From assembly GCF_042219855.1 (NCBI RefSeq), contig NZ_JBHJHP010000005.1, positions 417,472 to 481,471 on the forward strand: a stretch of DNA of 64,000 bases. Reading direction: 5' to 3'. Position 1 is the stretch's first letter. Each line of letters opens with the position of its first letter. The position numbers and the translations under genes were made by a program. Below the pieces are notes generated by a model, which worked only from the letters and a program-made list of their open reading frames with translations, was not told the origin of the DNA and searched no databases. Shown piece after piece: positions 34,345 through 44,530 of the stretch. The stretch is from JBHJHP01 sp042219855. GTDB lineage: Bacteria; Bacteroidota; Bacteroidia; Bacteroidales; UBA5342.

Positions 34345-35719
34345 CCAACTCTTCAATAACCTTTTTTATTCCGCCAACCATTTCACCAATATCGCCTGCT
34401 CCCATTGAAATCAGCAACTCAGGATTGTTCTTCCTTATTGCCGCAAAAAGTCCTGACCTGTTAGTCAACACTTTTTTTGTCATTTTCACATCATTAAAAA
34501 TTAATTCGGAACTCACTCCGGGAATCGGCTCTTCTCTTGCCGGATAGATTTCAAGCAGAATCAATTCATCCAGCATACTGAGGCTTTCAGCAAATTCAAC
34601 AGCAAAATCTTTTGTCCTTGAATACAGATGTGGCTGAAAGATTCCGGTAATCCGTTTATCAGGATAGAGTTCCTTTAATGAAGCCAGTGTAGCTTTAATT
34701 TCTTTCGGATGGTGTGCATAGTCATCAATATAGATTTTCCGTGATGTTTTATAATGGTATTCAAAGCGTCTCCTGTTTCCTTTAAAGGAACTTATTCCGG
34801 CTCGCAACTCTGCATCGGTACATCCCAACAACGTACCTATCGCCAATGCAGCCACAGCATTCTCAAGGTTTACTCGACCGGGAACACCAAGCTGCAGGTT
34901 TACAATTTTACGTTCCGGAGTTAATAAACTGAACAGATACTGCCCGTTTTCAATTTCAATTTTCTCAGCATAAAAATCTGCCGGTTTTTCAATATCATAA
35001 GTAAAACTTTTTACACCGCTGTTCAAATCAGGATTAATCTGCAAACCGTTCCTGTGTAAAAGAATGCCATCTTCTTTTATTAGTGAGGCGAATTTATTGA
35101 AACCTTCTTTCACATTTTCATAATTGCCATAAATCTCAAGATGATCCGGATCAACCGAAGTAATAACTGCCGCATATGGTGTTAACTGATGAAATGAGCG
35201 ATCATATTCATCAGCTTCAATCACTACATAATCACTATTATCAGAAACCAGAAGATTCGTTTTGTAGTTAAGAGATATACCTCCCAGAAAAGCGTTACAA
35301 TCCACCGATGAGTTTCTCAGCAGATGACTGATCATGGATGAAACTGTTGTTTTACCATGTGTTCCGGCAACACAAACCCCCTTTTGTTCCCTGGTGATTA
35401 AACCCAACACCTGTGCTCTTTTTAAAACCGTGAAGTTATGGTGGTAAAACCAGGCTAAAACGGGTAACGAAAGTGGCACTGCCGGAGTAAATACAACGAG
35501 GGTGTCCGCCTGACTTCTGTATTCAACCGGTATACTTTCCGGATCAGAATCATAAGTTACCGCAATGCCTTCCGCTTCAAGCTCATCTGTCAGTTCCGAT
35601 TCAGACCTGTCATATCCTGCCACATTTTTGCCCAGAAATTTAAAATAACGTGCCAGGGCGCTCATGCCTATACCGCCGACGCCTACAAAAAACACATGAT
35701 TTATTCTGTTCAAATCCAT
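34337..35719 (-). CDS. murC: UDP-N-acetylmuramate--L-alanine ligase
   Basis: 460 residues. Adds L-Ala to UDP-MurNAc, the first amino acid of the peptide stem. Mur ligase order is clear: N-terminal UDP-binding domain with GVGGIGMSALA (about 12-22), ATP-binding loop GTHGKTTVSS (about 119-128), and the C-terminal domain with DDYAHHPKEIKATL, the MurC signature. It overlaps murG by one base and ftsQ by eight, so the genes are translationally coupled. Confidence 0.97.
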   Translation of the reverse strand: MDLNRINHVFFVGVGGIGMSALARYFKFLGKNVAGYDRSESELTDELEAEGIAVTYDSDPESIPVEYRSQADTLVVFTPAVPLSLPVLAWFYHHNFTVLKRAQVLGLITREQKGVCVAGTHGKTTVSSMISHLLRNSSVDCNAFLGGISLNYKTNLLVSDNSDYVVIEADEYDRSFHQLTPYAAVITSVDPDHLEIYGNYENVKEGFNKFASLIKEDGILLHRNGLQINPDLNSGVKSFTYDIEKPADFYAEKIEIENGQYLFSLLTPERKIVNLQLGVPGRVNLENAVAALAIGTLLGCTDAELRAGISSFKGNRRRFEYHYKTSRKIYIDDYAHHPKEIKATLASLKELYPDKRITGIFQPHLYSRTKDFAVEFAESLSMLDELILLEIYPAREEPIPGVSSELIFNDVKMTKKVLTNRSGLFAAIRKNNPELLISMGAGDIGEMVGGIKKVIEELDA

Positions 35720-36810
35720 TATTTCATCAGTTTTATGACCTCGTCTGCAATAAGATTTGCAGAATCCGGGAGTGCAAGCTTCAAAATCTGCATCTGAAGC
35801 TTCTTTAACTTAACTTCATCCCTGCTTAACTCAAGAGCCCTGGCTATAAGCTGATCTTCTGCATTTATATCTTTTACCATCACAGCAGCATCTTTCCCTA
35901 CCAAAGCCATCGCATTCTTAGTCTGGTGATCCTCAGCAACATTTGGCGAAGGAACAAGTATCACAGCTTTGCCCAGCAAACATAGCTCAGAAATTGTTCC
36001 GGCACCCGCCCGCGAAATCACAACATCAGCTGCTGCATAAGCCATGCCCATATCTTTAATAAAGTCCGTGACATAAATATTTTTGTGTGTTTCCTTCAAG
36101 GCTTTTTGGGCTTCATTGATATAGATCTTACCTGTTTGCCAGATAAACTGCACTTCGTTTTCTGATATAAGCTCAAGACTCTTCATTACGCTACGGTTTA
36201 TCGTACGAGCCCCAAGACTTCCACCCAATATAAGTACGGTCTTCTTTTCCGGATCAAAACCGAAAGACTTAACCGCTTTCAGCCGGTTATAATTCTGAAG
36301 GAGGTTCTGTCTGACAGGGTTTCCCGTAAGTATAATCTTCTCTTTTGGGAAATAGGTTTCCATGCCTTCGTATGCCACACATATTTTTTTCACCTGTCTG
36401 GCCAGTAATTTATTTGTGACACCGGCATATGAATTCTGCTCCTGCAACAATGCCGGAATGCCATTTTTCACTGCCTGTTTAACCAGTGGTCCGCTTGCAT
36501 AACCTCCAACACCAACAACCGCATCCGGTTTAAATTCTGAAATGATTTTCCGCGCTTTTCGCAAGCTTTTATACAAACGAAGCAGAACCGTTATATTCTT
36601 AAGCGTCAGCTTACGGATAAAACCACTGACCGGTAATCCTATGATCGGATAACCTTCTGCAGGAACCCGTTCCATCTCCATACGGCCCTCAGCTCCTACA
36701 AACAAGATATCAATACCTGAATCTTTTTGTTTTAATGCATTTGCAATGGATACTGCAGGAAAAATATGTCCTCCTGTACCACCGCCCGATATGATAACCT
36801 TTTTACTCAT
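35719..36810 (-). CDS. murG: UDP-GlcNAc--undecaprenyl-PP-MurNAc-pentapeptide transferase MurG
   Basis: 363 residues. GT-B glycosyltransferase that converts lipid I to lipid II on the inner face of the membrane. Glycine-rich loops ISGGGTGGHIFPA at the start and GGSLGARTINRSV in the middle, and the UDP-GlcNAc-binding region RAGAGTISELCLLGKA. It overlaps ftsW by 8 bases upstream and murC by 1 base downstream. Confidence 0.97.
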   Translation of the reverse strand: MSKKVIISGGGTGGHIFPAVSIANALKQKDSGIDILFVGAEGRMEMERVPAEGYPIIGLPVSGFIRKLTLKNITVLLRLYKSLRKARKIISEFKPDAVVGVGGYASGPLVKQAVKNGIPALLQEQNSYAGVTNKLLARQVKKICVAYEGMETYFPKEKIILTGNPVRQNLLQNYNRLKAVKSFGFDPEKKTVLILGGSLGARTINRSVMKSLELISENEVQFIWQTGKIYINEAQKALKETHKNIYVTDFIKDMGMAYAAADVVISRAGAGTISELCLLGKAVILVPSPNVAEDHQTKNAMALVGKDAAVMVKDINAEDQLIARALELSRDEVKLKKLQMQILKLALPDSANLIADEVIKLMK

Positions 36811-38005
36811 TATCTTCTATTTCACTTACATCTTTTTTGCCCTGTTCCACTTCCTCAGCATCTTCTACCACAGCATACCGACTTACACTAAGCACCATTC
36901 CCAATGCTATAGAAGTAAATAATATGGAGGTTCCACCCATGCTCACCATGGGCAGTGTCTGCCCCGTTACAGGCATCAGGTTCACACTGACAGCCATATG
37001 TGCCAATGCCTGAAGCGTAAATGCCAGCATCAGTCCTATCACCAGAAAAGCCGGGAAGGTTGTTCTGCATTTTCTAACGATCACGCCTGCACGATACAGC
37101 ATAATCAGATAAAACAGCAATACAATGATTCCAAAAAACAGACCTCCTTCTTCAACAATCATTGCATAAATAAAATCGGAATATGGATGCGGCAGGAAAT
37201 CGCGCTGGATACTGTTTCCCGGTCCCTTACCAAACAACCCTCCGGTTGAAATGGCAATTTTAGCCTGGTTCGCCTGAAAAGCCTTATCCATATCGGCATT
37301 ATCGTTTTCACCAAAGGTCTCTACCCTGGAAATCCAGGTATCTACCCGGTGAAAAGCTTTTACATCCGGAAACTGCATAGCAAGCAATACAATTAATGCG
37401 ACGACCACAACACCGGCTCCAACAGTATAAAGCAGATATGTTACCGGAACACGTCCAATTAACATCATGGCCATACCGATTCCGGCAATCAGTACTGCGG
37501 TTGAAAAATCCTCGGTAAAGATCAGGCCGCAGACTATACCGATGGCAATCATTATGGGCCTGAAGGCATCGCGTGTCGGTTCATCATCTTTTTGTTTAAC
37601 AGACAAAATGCGGGCGATATACATGATTAAAGCAATCTTTGCCATTTCTGACGGCTGAAAACTAAGTCCGATAACCGGGACTGTAATCCAGCGGGATGCT
37701 TCATTGAGACTATTACCTGAAAAAATCGTTAACACGAGTAATACGACTGAAAGTGGCAGTAACAATAAGGATAACCTGGAAAAATACTTGTAATGTATAT
37801 TATGAACCATGATTATTACACCAAATCCAATCAACAGAAAAACTACATGTCTGAGTATATAATACGTCGTATTCCCATCCTTATACCTGTATGCCAGAGT
37901 TCCGGATGAACTGTAAACTGAGATGGCAGAAATAATAGCCAAAAGCAGTATGAGAATCCAGATGATGGAATCACCTTTAAAATATTTACTCAGAAACTGT
38001 CGCAT
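36803..38005 (-). CDS. ftsW: Septal peptidoglycan glycosyltransferase FtsW
   Basis: 400 residues, SEDS family with about ten membrane helices. Conserved features include the segment around DFIYAMIVEEGG (the SEDS loop) and the C-terminal MPVTGQTLPMVSMGG. It polymerises lipid II at the septum together with FtsI, which is encoded five genes upstream. The charged C-terminal tail is cytoplasmic. It starts one base after murD. Confidence 0.95.
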   Translation of the reverse strand: MRQFLSKYFKGDSIIWILILLLAIISAISVYSSSGTLAYRYKDGNTTYYILRHVVFLLIGFGVIIMVHNIHYKYFSRLSLLLLPLSVVLLVLTIFSGNSLNEASRWITVPVIGLSFQPSEMAKIALIMYIARILSVKQKDDEPTRDAFRPIMIAIGIVCGLIFTEDFSTAVLIAGIGMAMMLIGRVPVTYLLYTVGAGVVVVALIVLLAMQFPDVKAFHRVDTWISRVETFGENDNADMDKAFQANQAKIAISTGGLFGKGPGNSIQRDFLPHPYSDFIYAMIVEEGGLFFGIIVLLFYLIMLYRAGVIVRKCRTTFPAFLVIGLMLAFTLQALAHMAVSVNLMPVTGQTLPMVSMGGTSILFTSIALGMVLSVSRYAVVEDAEEVEQGKKDVSEIEDNE

Positions 38006-38006
38006 T

Positions 38007-39350
38007 CTATAGTTTTCTTACCTGTTGTTTAAACTGATTTCCCCTGTCTTCATAATTTTTAAACCTGTCGAAACTGGCACAGGCCGGCGATAACAATACC
38101 GTATCTCCCTTTTTGGCAAGAAAATAAGACGTTTTCACTGCTTCTTCCATGGTTTCAGCTTCAACAATGGTATTCACTATGTCGCCAAACTGATCTTTTA
38201 ATTTACTGTTGTCAACACCAATGCATACCAGTGCTCTAACTTTTCCTTTAACAAGATTCAGGAGTTCTGCATAATTATTCCCCTTATCTGTACCTCCGGC
38301 AATCCACACCACCGGTGTATTCAGGCATTCCAGAGCATACCAAGTAGAATTCACATTGGTTGCCTTGGAGTCGTTGATAAACTCAATGCCTCTCACCGCA
38401 GAAACCCTTTCAAGCCGGTGCTCTACACCTTTAAAATCGGACAGTGCTTCACGAATGGCTTCGTTCCTGATGTTCATTACCATAGCAGACAAGCCCGCTG
38501 CCAGAGAGTTACTGACATTGTGCCTGCCTTTAATTCCTAAGCTGGTTCTTTTCATATTAAGTATTTTATCCTGGTATTTCAATGTTATGTCTTCTCCCGC
38601 TTCCCAACCGCCATCTTTTTTAAGTGCCTTATCCAGTGAAAATGGCACCGGCTTTCCCTTTAAGCCTATTCTGTCAAGCCATTCTGTGGTAACCGGATCA
38701 TCCAAATTATAAATGAATACATCATTATCTGTCTGGTTCATTGTGATGCGGAATTTGCTTTTGATATAATTCTCAAACTTATAGTCATACCTGTCAAGGT
38801 GATCCGGGGTTATATTGGTTAAGATGGCCACATCGGGTTTAAATTTTTCGATATCGTCAAGCTGGAAACTGGAAAGTTCCAAAACATACACATCATACGA
38901 TTTTAAAGCTACCTGAAGCGCAAAACTGTCACCGATATTTCCGGCCAGTCCAACATTCAGTCCTGCCTTTTTAAAGATGTCATAAATCAATGAGGTTGTT
39001 GTAGTTTTACCATTGCTGCCTGTTACACAAACCAGTTTTGCACTGCAATACCATGATGCAAATTCAATTTCCGAAACAACTTTAATATTGTTCTCCCGTA
39101 TCTTTTTAATGATTGGCGCTTTTTCAGGAATACCGGGACTTTTCATCACTAAATCAGCATTCAGTATTAAGGCTTCACTGTGTTGTTTTTCTTCAAAGGC
39201 TATCTGGTGCTGATTCAGCAAATGTTTATATTTATCAGAAACTGCTCCCATATCAGAAACGAACACATCGTACCCCTTGAGCTTTCCAAGTACTGCAGTA
39301 CCGGCACCGCTTTCTCCAGCTCCCAATATGACCAGTCGTTTGTTTGACAT
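38007..39350 (-). CDS. murD: UDP-N-acetylmuramoylalanine--D-glutamate ligase
   Basis: 447 residues. Adds D-Glu to UDP-MurNAc-L-Ala. N-terminal dinucleotide-like loop GAGESGAG, ATP loop GSNGKTTTTSLI (about 113-124), C-terminal ligase domain with DSKATNVNSTWYAL and LLSPACASFDRFKNYEDRG, the latter a MurD hallmark. It overlaps mraY by a single base. Confidence 0.97.
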   Translation of the reverse strand: MSNKRLVILGAGESGAGTAVLGKLKGYDVFVSDMGAVSDKYKHLLNQHQIAFEEKQHSEALILNADLVMKSPGIPEKAPIIKKIRENNIKVVSEIEFASWYCSAKLVCVTGSNGKTTTTSLIYDIFKKAGLNVGLAGNIGDSFALQVALKSYDVYVLELSSFQLDDIEKFKPDVAILTNITPDHLDRYDYKFENYIKSKFRITMNQTDNDVFIYNLDDPVTTEWLDRIGLKGKPVPFSLDKALKKDGGWEAGEDITLKYQDKILNMKRTSLGIKGRHNVSNSLAAGLSAMVMNIRNEAIREALSDFKGVEHRLERVSAVRGIEFINDSKATNVNSTWYALECLNTPVVWIAGGTDKGNNYAELLNLVKGKVRALVCIGVDNSKLKDQFGDIVNTIVEAETMEEAVKTSYFLAKKGDTVLLSPACASFDRFKNYEDRGNQFKQQVRKL

Positions 39351-40564
39351 TATCGCATTTTCAACGTTACAATTGACAATACAGCCAGAAAGATTCCTAT
39401 AATCCAGAACCTGATTACAATCTTAGGTTCCGGGAATCCTTTCTTCTGAAAATGGTGATGCAATGGAGACATCAGAAAAATCCGCCGTCCTTCACCATAT
39501 TTTCGTTTGGTATGCTTAAAATAGGACACCTGCATAACCACCGACAAATTCTCTACAATAAACACACCGCACAGAATAGGAATCAGTAACTCTTTATGAA
39601 TAATGACGGCAATTACAGCGATAATACCACCCAGAGTAAGACTTCCGGTATCCCCCATAAATACCTGTGCCGGGAATGAATTATACCATAAAAATCCAAC
39701 GGTTGCACCGATAAATGCCGCCATAAATACCACCAGTTCCTGAATCTGAGGGATATACATTATATTCAAGTATCCAGCAAATCCCACGTGACCGGACACA
39801 TAGGCCAGGATGCCCAGCGTAGCACCAATAATTGACGATGATCCGGTGGCAAGTCCATCCAAGCCATCTGTCAGATTTGCTCCGTTTGATATGGCAGTGA
39901 CAATAAATATGGTTATCATCACAAACAGAATCCAGGCCCACTTCTGTGCATTTTCGCCAAGAAAGAACAACAGATCGGCATAATCCAGATTGTTGTTTTT
40001 TACAAAGGGGATGGTTGTTTTGGTCGATTTAATATCCTGCTGAACATATTCCACAATTTCACCACTGCTATCCCTGACCGGTATCTTTTCCCTTATCGTT
40101 ACATCATCGCTAAGATAAAGGGTCAGGCCAACGATCAGGCCTAACCCCACCTGTCCAATCACCTTAAATTTTCCTGCAAGCCCCTCTTTATTCTTTCTTA
40201 CCACTTTTATATAGTCATCAAGAAAACCGATGCTTCCCAACCATACGGTTGTAATAAGCATGAGAATGATGTATATATTATCCAGTTTTGCAAATAATAC
40301 TGCCGGAACAAGAATACCCATGAGAATGATCAAACCGCCCATGGTAGGTGTTCCCTGTTTCTGCATCTGCCCTTCCAGTCCAAGATCACGTACGGTCTCA
40401 CCAATCTGCTGGCGTTGCAGCATGTAAATGATTTTCTTACCGAAAATGGTGGTCAACAATAACGAAGTTATAATGGCTGCCGCCGAACGGAATGAAATGT
40501 ACTGAAACACCCCTGCCCCGGGAACATCAAGACTGTTGAGATAATCGAATAAATAATAGAGCAT
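39350..40564 (-). CDS. mraY: Phospho-N-acetylmuramoyl-pentapeptide transferase
   Basis: 404 residues, polytopic membrane enzyme that makes lipid I from UDP-MurNAc-pentapeptide and undecaprenyl phosphate. Signatures: GFLDDYIKVVRKNKEGL with the Asp pair at about 116-117, NLTDGLDGLATG, and the loop FMGDTGSLTLGG and PLHHHFQKKG. It has a longer loop around residues 165-205 than the E. coli enzyme, normal in Bacteroidota. Its start overlaps the murE stop. Confidence 0.97.
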   Translation of the reverse strand: MLYYLFDYLNSLDVPGAGVFQYISFRSAAAIITSLLLTTIFGKKIIYMLQRQQIGETVRDLGLEGQMQKQGTPTMGGLIILMGILVPAVLFAKLDNIYIILMLITTVWLGSIGFLDDYIKVVRKNKEGLAGKFKVIGQVGLGLIVGLTLYLSDDVTIREKIPVRDSSGEIVEYVQQDIKSTKTTIPFVKNNNLDYADLLFFLGENAQKWAWILFVMITIFIVTAISNGANLTDGLDGLATGSSSIIGATLGILAYVSGHVGFAGYLNIMYIPQIQELVVFMAAFIGATVGFLWYNSFPAQVFMGDTGSLTLGGIIAVIAVIIHKELLIPILCGVFIVENLSVVMQVSYFKHTKRKYGEGRRIFLMSPLHHHFQKKGFPEPKIVIRFWIIGIFLAVLSIVTLKMR

Positions 40565-42024
40565 TATGTTCTTTGTTTAAAATATTTTTCCACTATTTCC
40601 TTGTCATCAAAATGGCTTTTCACACCTTTTACATCCTGGTATGTTTCATGTCCTTTTCCTGCAACAAGAATCACATCTCCGGGTCCGGCAAGCATTATCG
40701 CGGTATGAATTGCCTGTTCTCTGTTAGTGATCTTCAAAACCTTTCCTTTAGCATCCTCCGGTATTCCTGCATACATATCATCAATAATGGCATCAGGCTC
40801 TTCAAAACGTGGATTATCCGAGGTGAGGATAACCTTTTCACTTCTTACCACTGATGCTTCAGCCATCAACGGACGTTTTCCCTTATCGCGGTTACCACCG
40901 GCACCAACCACCGTTATCAGGTTCCCCTCTCCCCTACGAATGACATTAATGGAGTCCAGTACATTTATCAGTGCATCCGGTGTGTGGGCATAATCCACAA
41001 TAGCTGCCACATCGTCGTTGGATTTTAAGGTTTCAAAGCGTCCGGCTACAGGCTTAAGTTTACTCATTTCCACCAATACTTCAGAAGGTTCTTCATCCAG
41101 AAGAACAGCTGCCGAATATACCGACAGCAGATTCATCGCATTGAAATCACCGGTAAACGAAACCCATACGTCATGCCCATCCATACTGAGTTGCATCCCG
41201 TCAAAATGACGTTCTATAATCTTTACCTTAAAATCGGCCATGCCTTTGGAACTGTATGATCTGATGTCTGCCTTACAATTCTGAACCATCACGGTACCGT
41301 TTTTATCATCCGCGTTATAGAGCGCGAAAGCCCCGGGTTTGAGACCATCAAAAAATTTCTTCTTCGCATCACGGTAAGCCGCAAATGTCTCATGATAATC
41401 CAGATGATCCCGGGTTAGATTTGTGAATATGGCACCATCAAAGTCCAGTGCTTCAATTCGATCCTGATCTATAGCATGCGAACTTACTTCCATAAAACAG
41501 TATTCACACTTCGCCTCCACCATCTCATGCAAAAGCCGGTTTATGGTGATCGCATCAGGCGTTGTATGTGTTGCTTCAATTTTAGTATCATCCACGTAAT
41601 TAGCCACAGTGGACAACAAGCCGGCCTTATAACCGAATGCCTGAAACAAATTGTATAACAAGGTTGCAATGCTGGTCTTACCATTTGTTCCTGTCACACC
41701 AACCAGAGTCATCTGCTGTGAAGGATGGTCAAAGTATGCTGCAACCAGCCTGCCCAGTGTTTTCGATGCCGAGCTAACACGGATAAATGTTACGTGTGCA
41801 GGCATCTCTTCCGGTAAAACTTCGCACACAATTATGCCTGCCTGTTTTTCAATCACCTGAGGTATATAAACATGACCGTCAGTCTGTGTACCGCGCATAG
41901 CCACAAAAAGATCACCCTCACCAACTTTCCGGGAGTCAAACTCAATTGAACCAAAAATAACATCCTTGTTACCCACGATTTCCAATGGTTCAATTTCCGG
42001 TAGTATATCCAATAGTTTTTTCAT
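40564..42024 (-). CDS. murE: UDP-MurNAc-tripeptide synthetase MurE, DAP type
   Basis: 486 residues from ATG 42024, which shares one base with the ftsI stop (TGATG); an in-frame GTG lies three bases upstream. ATP loop GVTGTNGKTSIA (about 110-121), carbamylated-Lys region, and the C-terminal domain with TSDNPRFEEP. The DNPR motif is the known determinant for meso-diaminopimelate, so the peptidoglycan should be of the DAP type. murF is not in this cluster and must lie elsewhere. Confidence 0.96.
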   Translation of the reverse strand: MKKLLDILPEIEPLEIVGNKDVIFGSIEFDSRKVGEGDLFVAMRGTQTDGHVYIPQVIEKQAGIIVCEVLPEEMPAHVTFIRVSSASKTLGRLVAAYFDHPSQQMTLVGVTGTNGKTSIATLLYNLFQAFGYKAGLLSTVANYVDDTKIEATHTTPDAITINRLLHEMVEAKCEYCFMEVSSHAIDQDRIEALDFDGAIFTNLTRDHLDYHETFAAYRDAKKKFFDGLKPGAFALYNADDKNGTVMVQNCKADIRSYSSKGMADFKVKIIERHFDGMQLSMDGHDVWVSFTGDFNAMNLLSVYSAAVLLDEEPSEVLVEMSKLKPVAGRFETLKSNDDVAAIVDYAHTPDALINVLDSINVIRRGEGNLITVVGAGGNRDKGKRPLMAEASVVRSEKVILTSDNPRFEEPDAIIDDMYAGIPEDAKGKVLKITNREQAIHTAIMLAGPGDVILVAGKGHETYQDVKGVKSHFDDKEIVEKYFKQRT

Positions 42025-44132
42025 CACCTTAACCTTATATATATTGTACTGGCACCTGTAATTCTTGCCCCGGGGAGAATGGATTGCTCCACCACCCTTC
42101 CAACCCCGCTCATGCGTACCGATAATCCTGCATTTTCAAGAAGGAACAGTGCATCTTTTGCCCCCATTCCCAGTACATTTGGTACCAGACCATCGATAAT
42201 GCTCAGGGATTTAACCTCAATATGATCACCTCTATTATAGGTATGCGCCCAGTCACCGTTACTGGACTCATCTTTTATATTCACCTCGAGTCCTGAAAAA
42301 AGCGTCATTAAATCTTTCTTATTCCCGTCAAGTGTAACAGGGACTTTAAATTCAGGATCAGGATCTTTTTCCTCTTCATGTTTTTGCATATCCACGTTCT
42401 GCACATAAACCTTATCCGCGATTTCACGAAATACATTTCCGGCAAGTACATTACCGTAAAAAACACTTTTTGTAGGGCTGTTAACTGTCACAATGCAGGT
42501 ATACTTTGGATCGTCGGCAGGAAAATAACCACAGAATGAGGCATAATACTGCTTTCCGCTTTCACCAATATACCCTTTTGTTCCCTGGGCAATCTGAGCT
42601 GTTCCGGTTTTACCGGCAATTTTATAGTGCAGATTCTGAAGATTGCTGGCTGTACCGTTTTCCACCACACCCTCCAGCATCCGTTTCACTTTTTTAAGTG
42701 TTTGTCTTGAACAGATTGAAGCGCTCAACACTTCAGTATCATATCTCTTTATCATGTCACCATGATAACTGATCCCTTTCACAAAACGCGGTTTTACCAT
42801 TTCACCGTCATTTGCAATTGCATTGTAGAAGGTTAATGTCTGAATAGGTGCAAGCTTCACCTCATAACCAATAGACATCCATGGCAGTGAAAGTCCCGAC
42901 CAGGTGTTATTTCCAGGATATGCGATATAGGGCTTTGCCTCACCTGCTATTTCAATATCAAGTTTCTGATCCAGTCTCATTTCCAGCAAGCGGTCAACGA
43001 ACCGTTTTGGATCATCCTTATAATTGTTAAATATAATTTTTGATACACCGATATTGGAAGACTTTTCAAAAACCTCCTGTACAGGAATTCTTCCATAACC
43101 TTCTTCATGACTATCCCGCATAGGAACACCAAAATAATAATGTACACCATGTTCTGTATCAATTGTATCGGTGAGATCAATTACGCCATCTTCCAGCGCC
43201 ACAATTAATGAAGCCAGCTTAAAGGTTGATCCCGGTTCGGTTGCTTCACCGATTGCAAAATTGTAGGTTTCACTGTAACTACCATCCGATGTTCTTTCCA
43301 GATTTGCAATGGCCTTTATATCGCCGGTCTTCACTTCCATCAGTATGGCACTTCCATGGTGTGCCGCATTCTTCTGAAGCTGAGCATAGAGTGCCGTCTC
43401 GGCCACATCCTGCAGATCAATATCAATGGTTGTTACCACATCGTGACCATCAGTAGGCTCAACCACATTGACTTTCATGCGTTTTCCTGAAATGGTTTTT
43501 GTCAGACTTACACCTTCTTCTCCTTCCAGCACATCGTTATAGGCATTTTCAAGACCAACAACTCCCCGGGTCTTTTCATAATTCAGTTTCCCGATTGTCC
43601 GTGCAGCCAGTTCACCGAAAGGTAACTTCCGTGTATCATATTGCGTTGCTATAAATCCGCCTTTATTTGAGCCCAGTCGAAAGATCGGAAACTTCTCAAT
43701 TTTCTGCAGCTCCGTAAAACTCACCCGCCTCCTGTTGATGGTGGAATACCGGTTCCCGCTTTCAAATCCACTGATCAGCTTTATTTTATAGTCCTGTTTT
43801 GATCCATCTTTAAAAAAACGCGATAACTGCAGAGCCAGACTATCCACATGCTGCATAAAGTATTTATAGGTCAGGCCATCAGCCCTGAAATCCATATGGA
43901 TGCTGTAATTGGGAATCGAACTGGCCAGCATACGTCCATCACATGCCAGGATGTCTCCACGGTTGGCAGGCACAGCAACTTGTTTCGAATTTTCCCCAAC
44001 CTGCAACTTTTTCCATTTATCCCCCTCCACAAACTGGAGTTGCAGAATACGTCCAACAATAGCAAATGCAAGTAGCAGTACCATAATGTATACCACTACT
44101 ATTTTTCTTACTATTTCTTTTTTTATGGACAT
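42024..44132 (-). CDS. ftsI: Septal transpeptidase FtsI (PBP3) with C-terminal PASTA domain
   Basis: 702 residues. Short cytoplasmic start, one membrane helix at about 12-30, dimerisation/pedestal domain, then the penicillin-binding transpeptidase domain with catalytic Ser in PGSTFKLAS near residue 301, SSN near 355 and KTG in AGKTGTAQ near 506. The last 60 residues form a single PASTA domain (LVPNVLGMGAKDALFLL). It cross-links septal peptidoglycan and works with FtsW. PASTA on FtsI is usual in Bacteroidota but absent from proteobacterial FtsI. Between ftsL and murE. Confidence 0.95.
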   Translation of the reverse strand: MSIKKEIVRKIVVVYIMVLLLAFAIVGRILQLQFVEGDKWKKLQVGENSKQVAVPANRGDILACDGRMLASSIPNYSIHMDFRADGLTYKYFMQHVDSLALQLSRFFKDGSKQDYKIKLISGFESGNRYSTINRRRVSFTELQKIEKFPIFRLGSNKGGFIATQYDTRKLPFGELAARTIGKLNYEKTRGVVGLENAYNDVLEGEEGVSLTKTISGKRMKVNVVEPTDGHDVVTTIDIDLQDVAETALYAQLQKNAAHHGSAILMEVKTGDIKAIANLERTSDGSYSETYNFAIGEATEPGSTFKLASLIVALEDGVIDLTDTIDTEHGVHYYFGVPMRDSHEEGYGRIPVQEVFEKSSNIGVSKIIFNNYKDDPKRFVDRLLEMRLDQKLDIEIAGEAKPYIAYPGNNTWSGLSLPWMSIGYEVKLAPIQTLTFYNAIANDGEMVKPRFVKGISYHGDMIKRYDTEVLSASICSRQTLKKVKRMLEGVVENGTASNLQNLHYKIAGKTGTAQIAQGTKGYIGESGKQYYASFCGYFPADDPKYTCIVTVNSPTKSVFYGNVLAGNVFREIADKVYVQNVDMQKHEEEKDPDPEFKVPVTLDGNKKDLMTLFSGLEVNIKDESSNGDWAHTYNRGDHIEVKSLSIIDGLVPNVLGMGAKDALFLLENAGLSVRMSGVGRVVEQSILPGARITGASTIYIRLR

Positions 44133-44145
44133 CTCAGGTTAACAG

Positions 44146-44517
44146 TTATTTCTCAACCACCAGTTTTTTAGCCGGCTCACGCGATTCTTCAAGGTCAAGA
44201 CCTTTTTCCTTTACCATCTTTGAAACTTCTGACATGCGGCTCAGACTCATTAGTTCAGAGGCTGTTGTAATCGATTCAAAACGTAATTCCTTAAGTTCTT
44301 TTTCAATTTCAACTATGTTTCGAATTGTTTTTTCACAACTATACCGGTTGCCGATGTAGAAAAAAATCAGAATTGTGATATATATGATAAAGCCCAGGTT
44401 TCTGACAACCCACTCACGCGTTTTTTTTCCGTCTAAAATATCTTTGATGGAACTGGTGGAAAATTCCGGCTCTTCGTTCTGCGATTTATTTTTTGATTTT
44501 AAATTCAGTATCCCCAT
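44146..44517 (-). CDS. ftsL: FtsL-like cell division protein
   Basis: 123 residues: a charged cytoplasmic N-terminus of about 40 residues, one membrane helix (about 41-57, NLGFIIYITILIFFYIG) and a heptad-rich periplasmic coiled coil (about 62-105). This topology, the length and the place between rsmH and ftsI identify an FtsL-type subunit of the FtsQ-FtsL-FtsB complex; sequence similarity to E. coli FtsL is not expected. The Lys/Glu-rich end is species-variable. Confidence 0.85.
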   Translation of the reverse strand: MGILNLKSKNKSQNEEPEFSTSSIKDILDGKKTREWVVRNLGFIIYITILIFFYIGNRYSCEKTIRNIVEIEKELKELRFESITTASELMSLSRMSEVSKMVKEKGLDLEESREPAKKLVVEK

Positions 44518-44530
44518 TCCTTTTAATTAA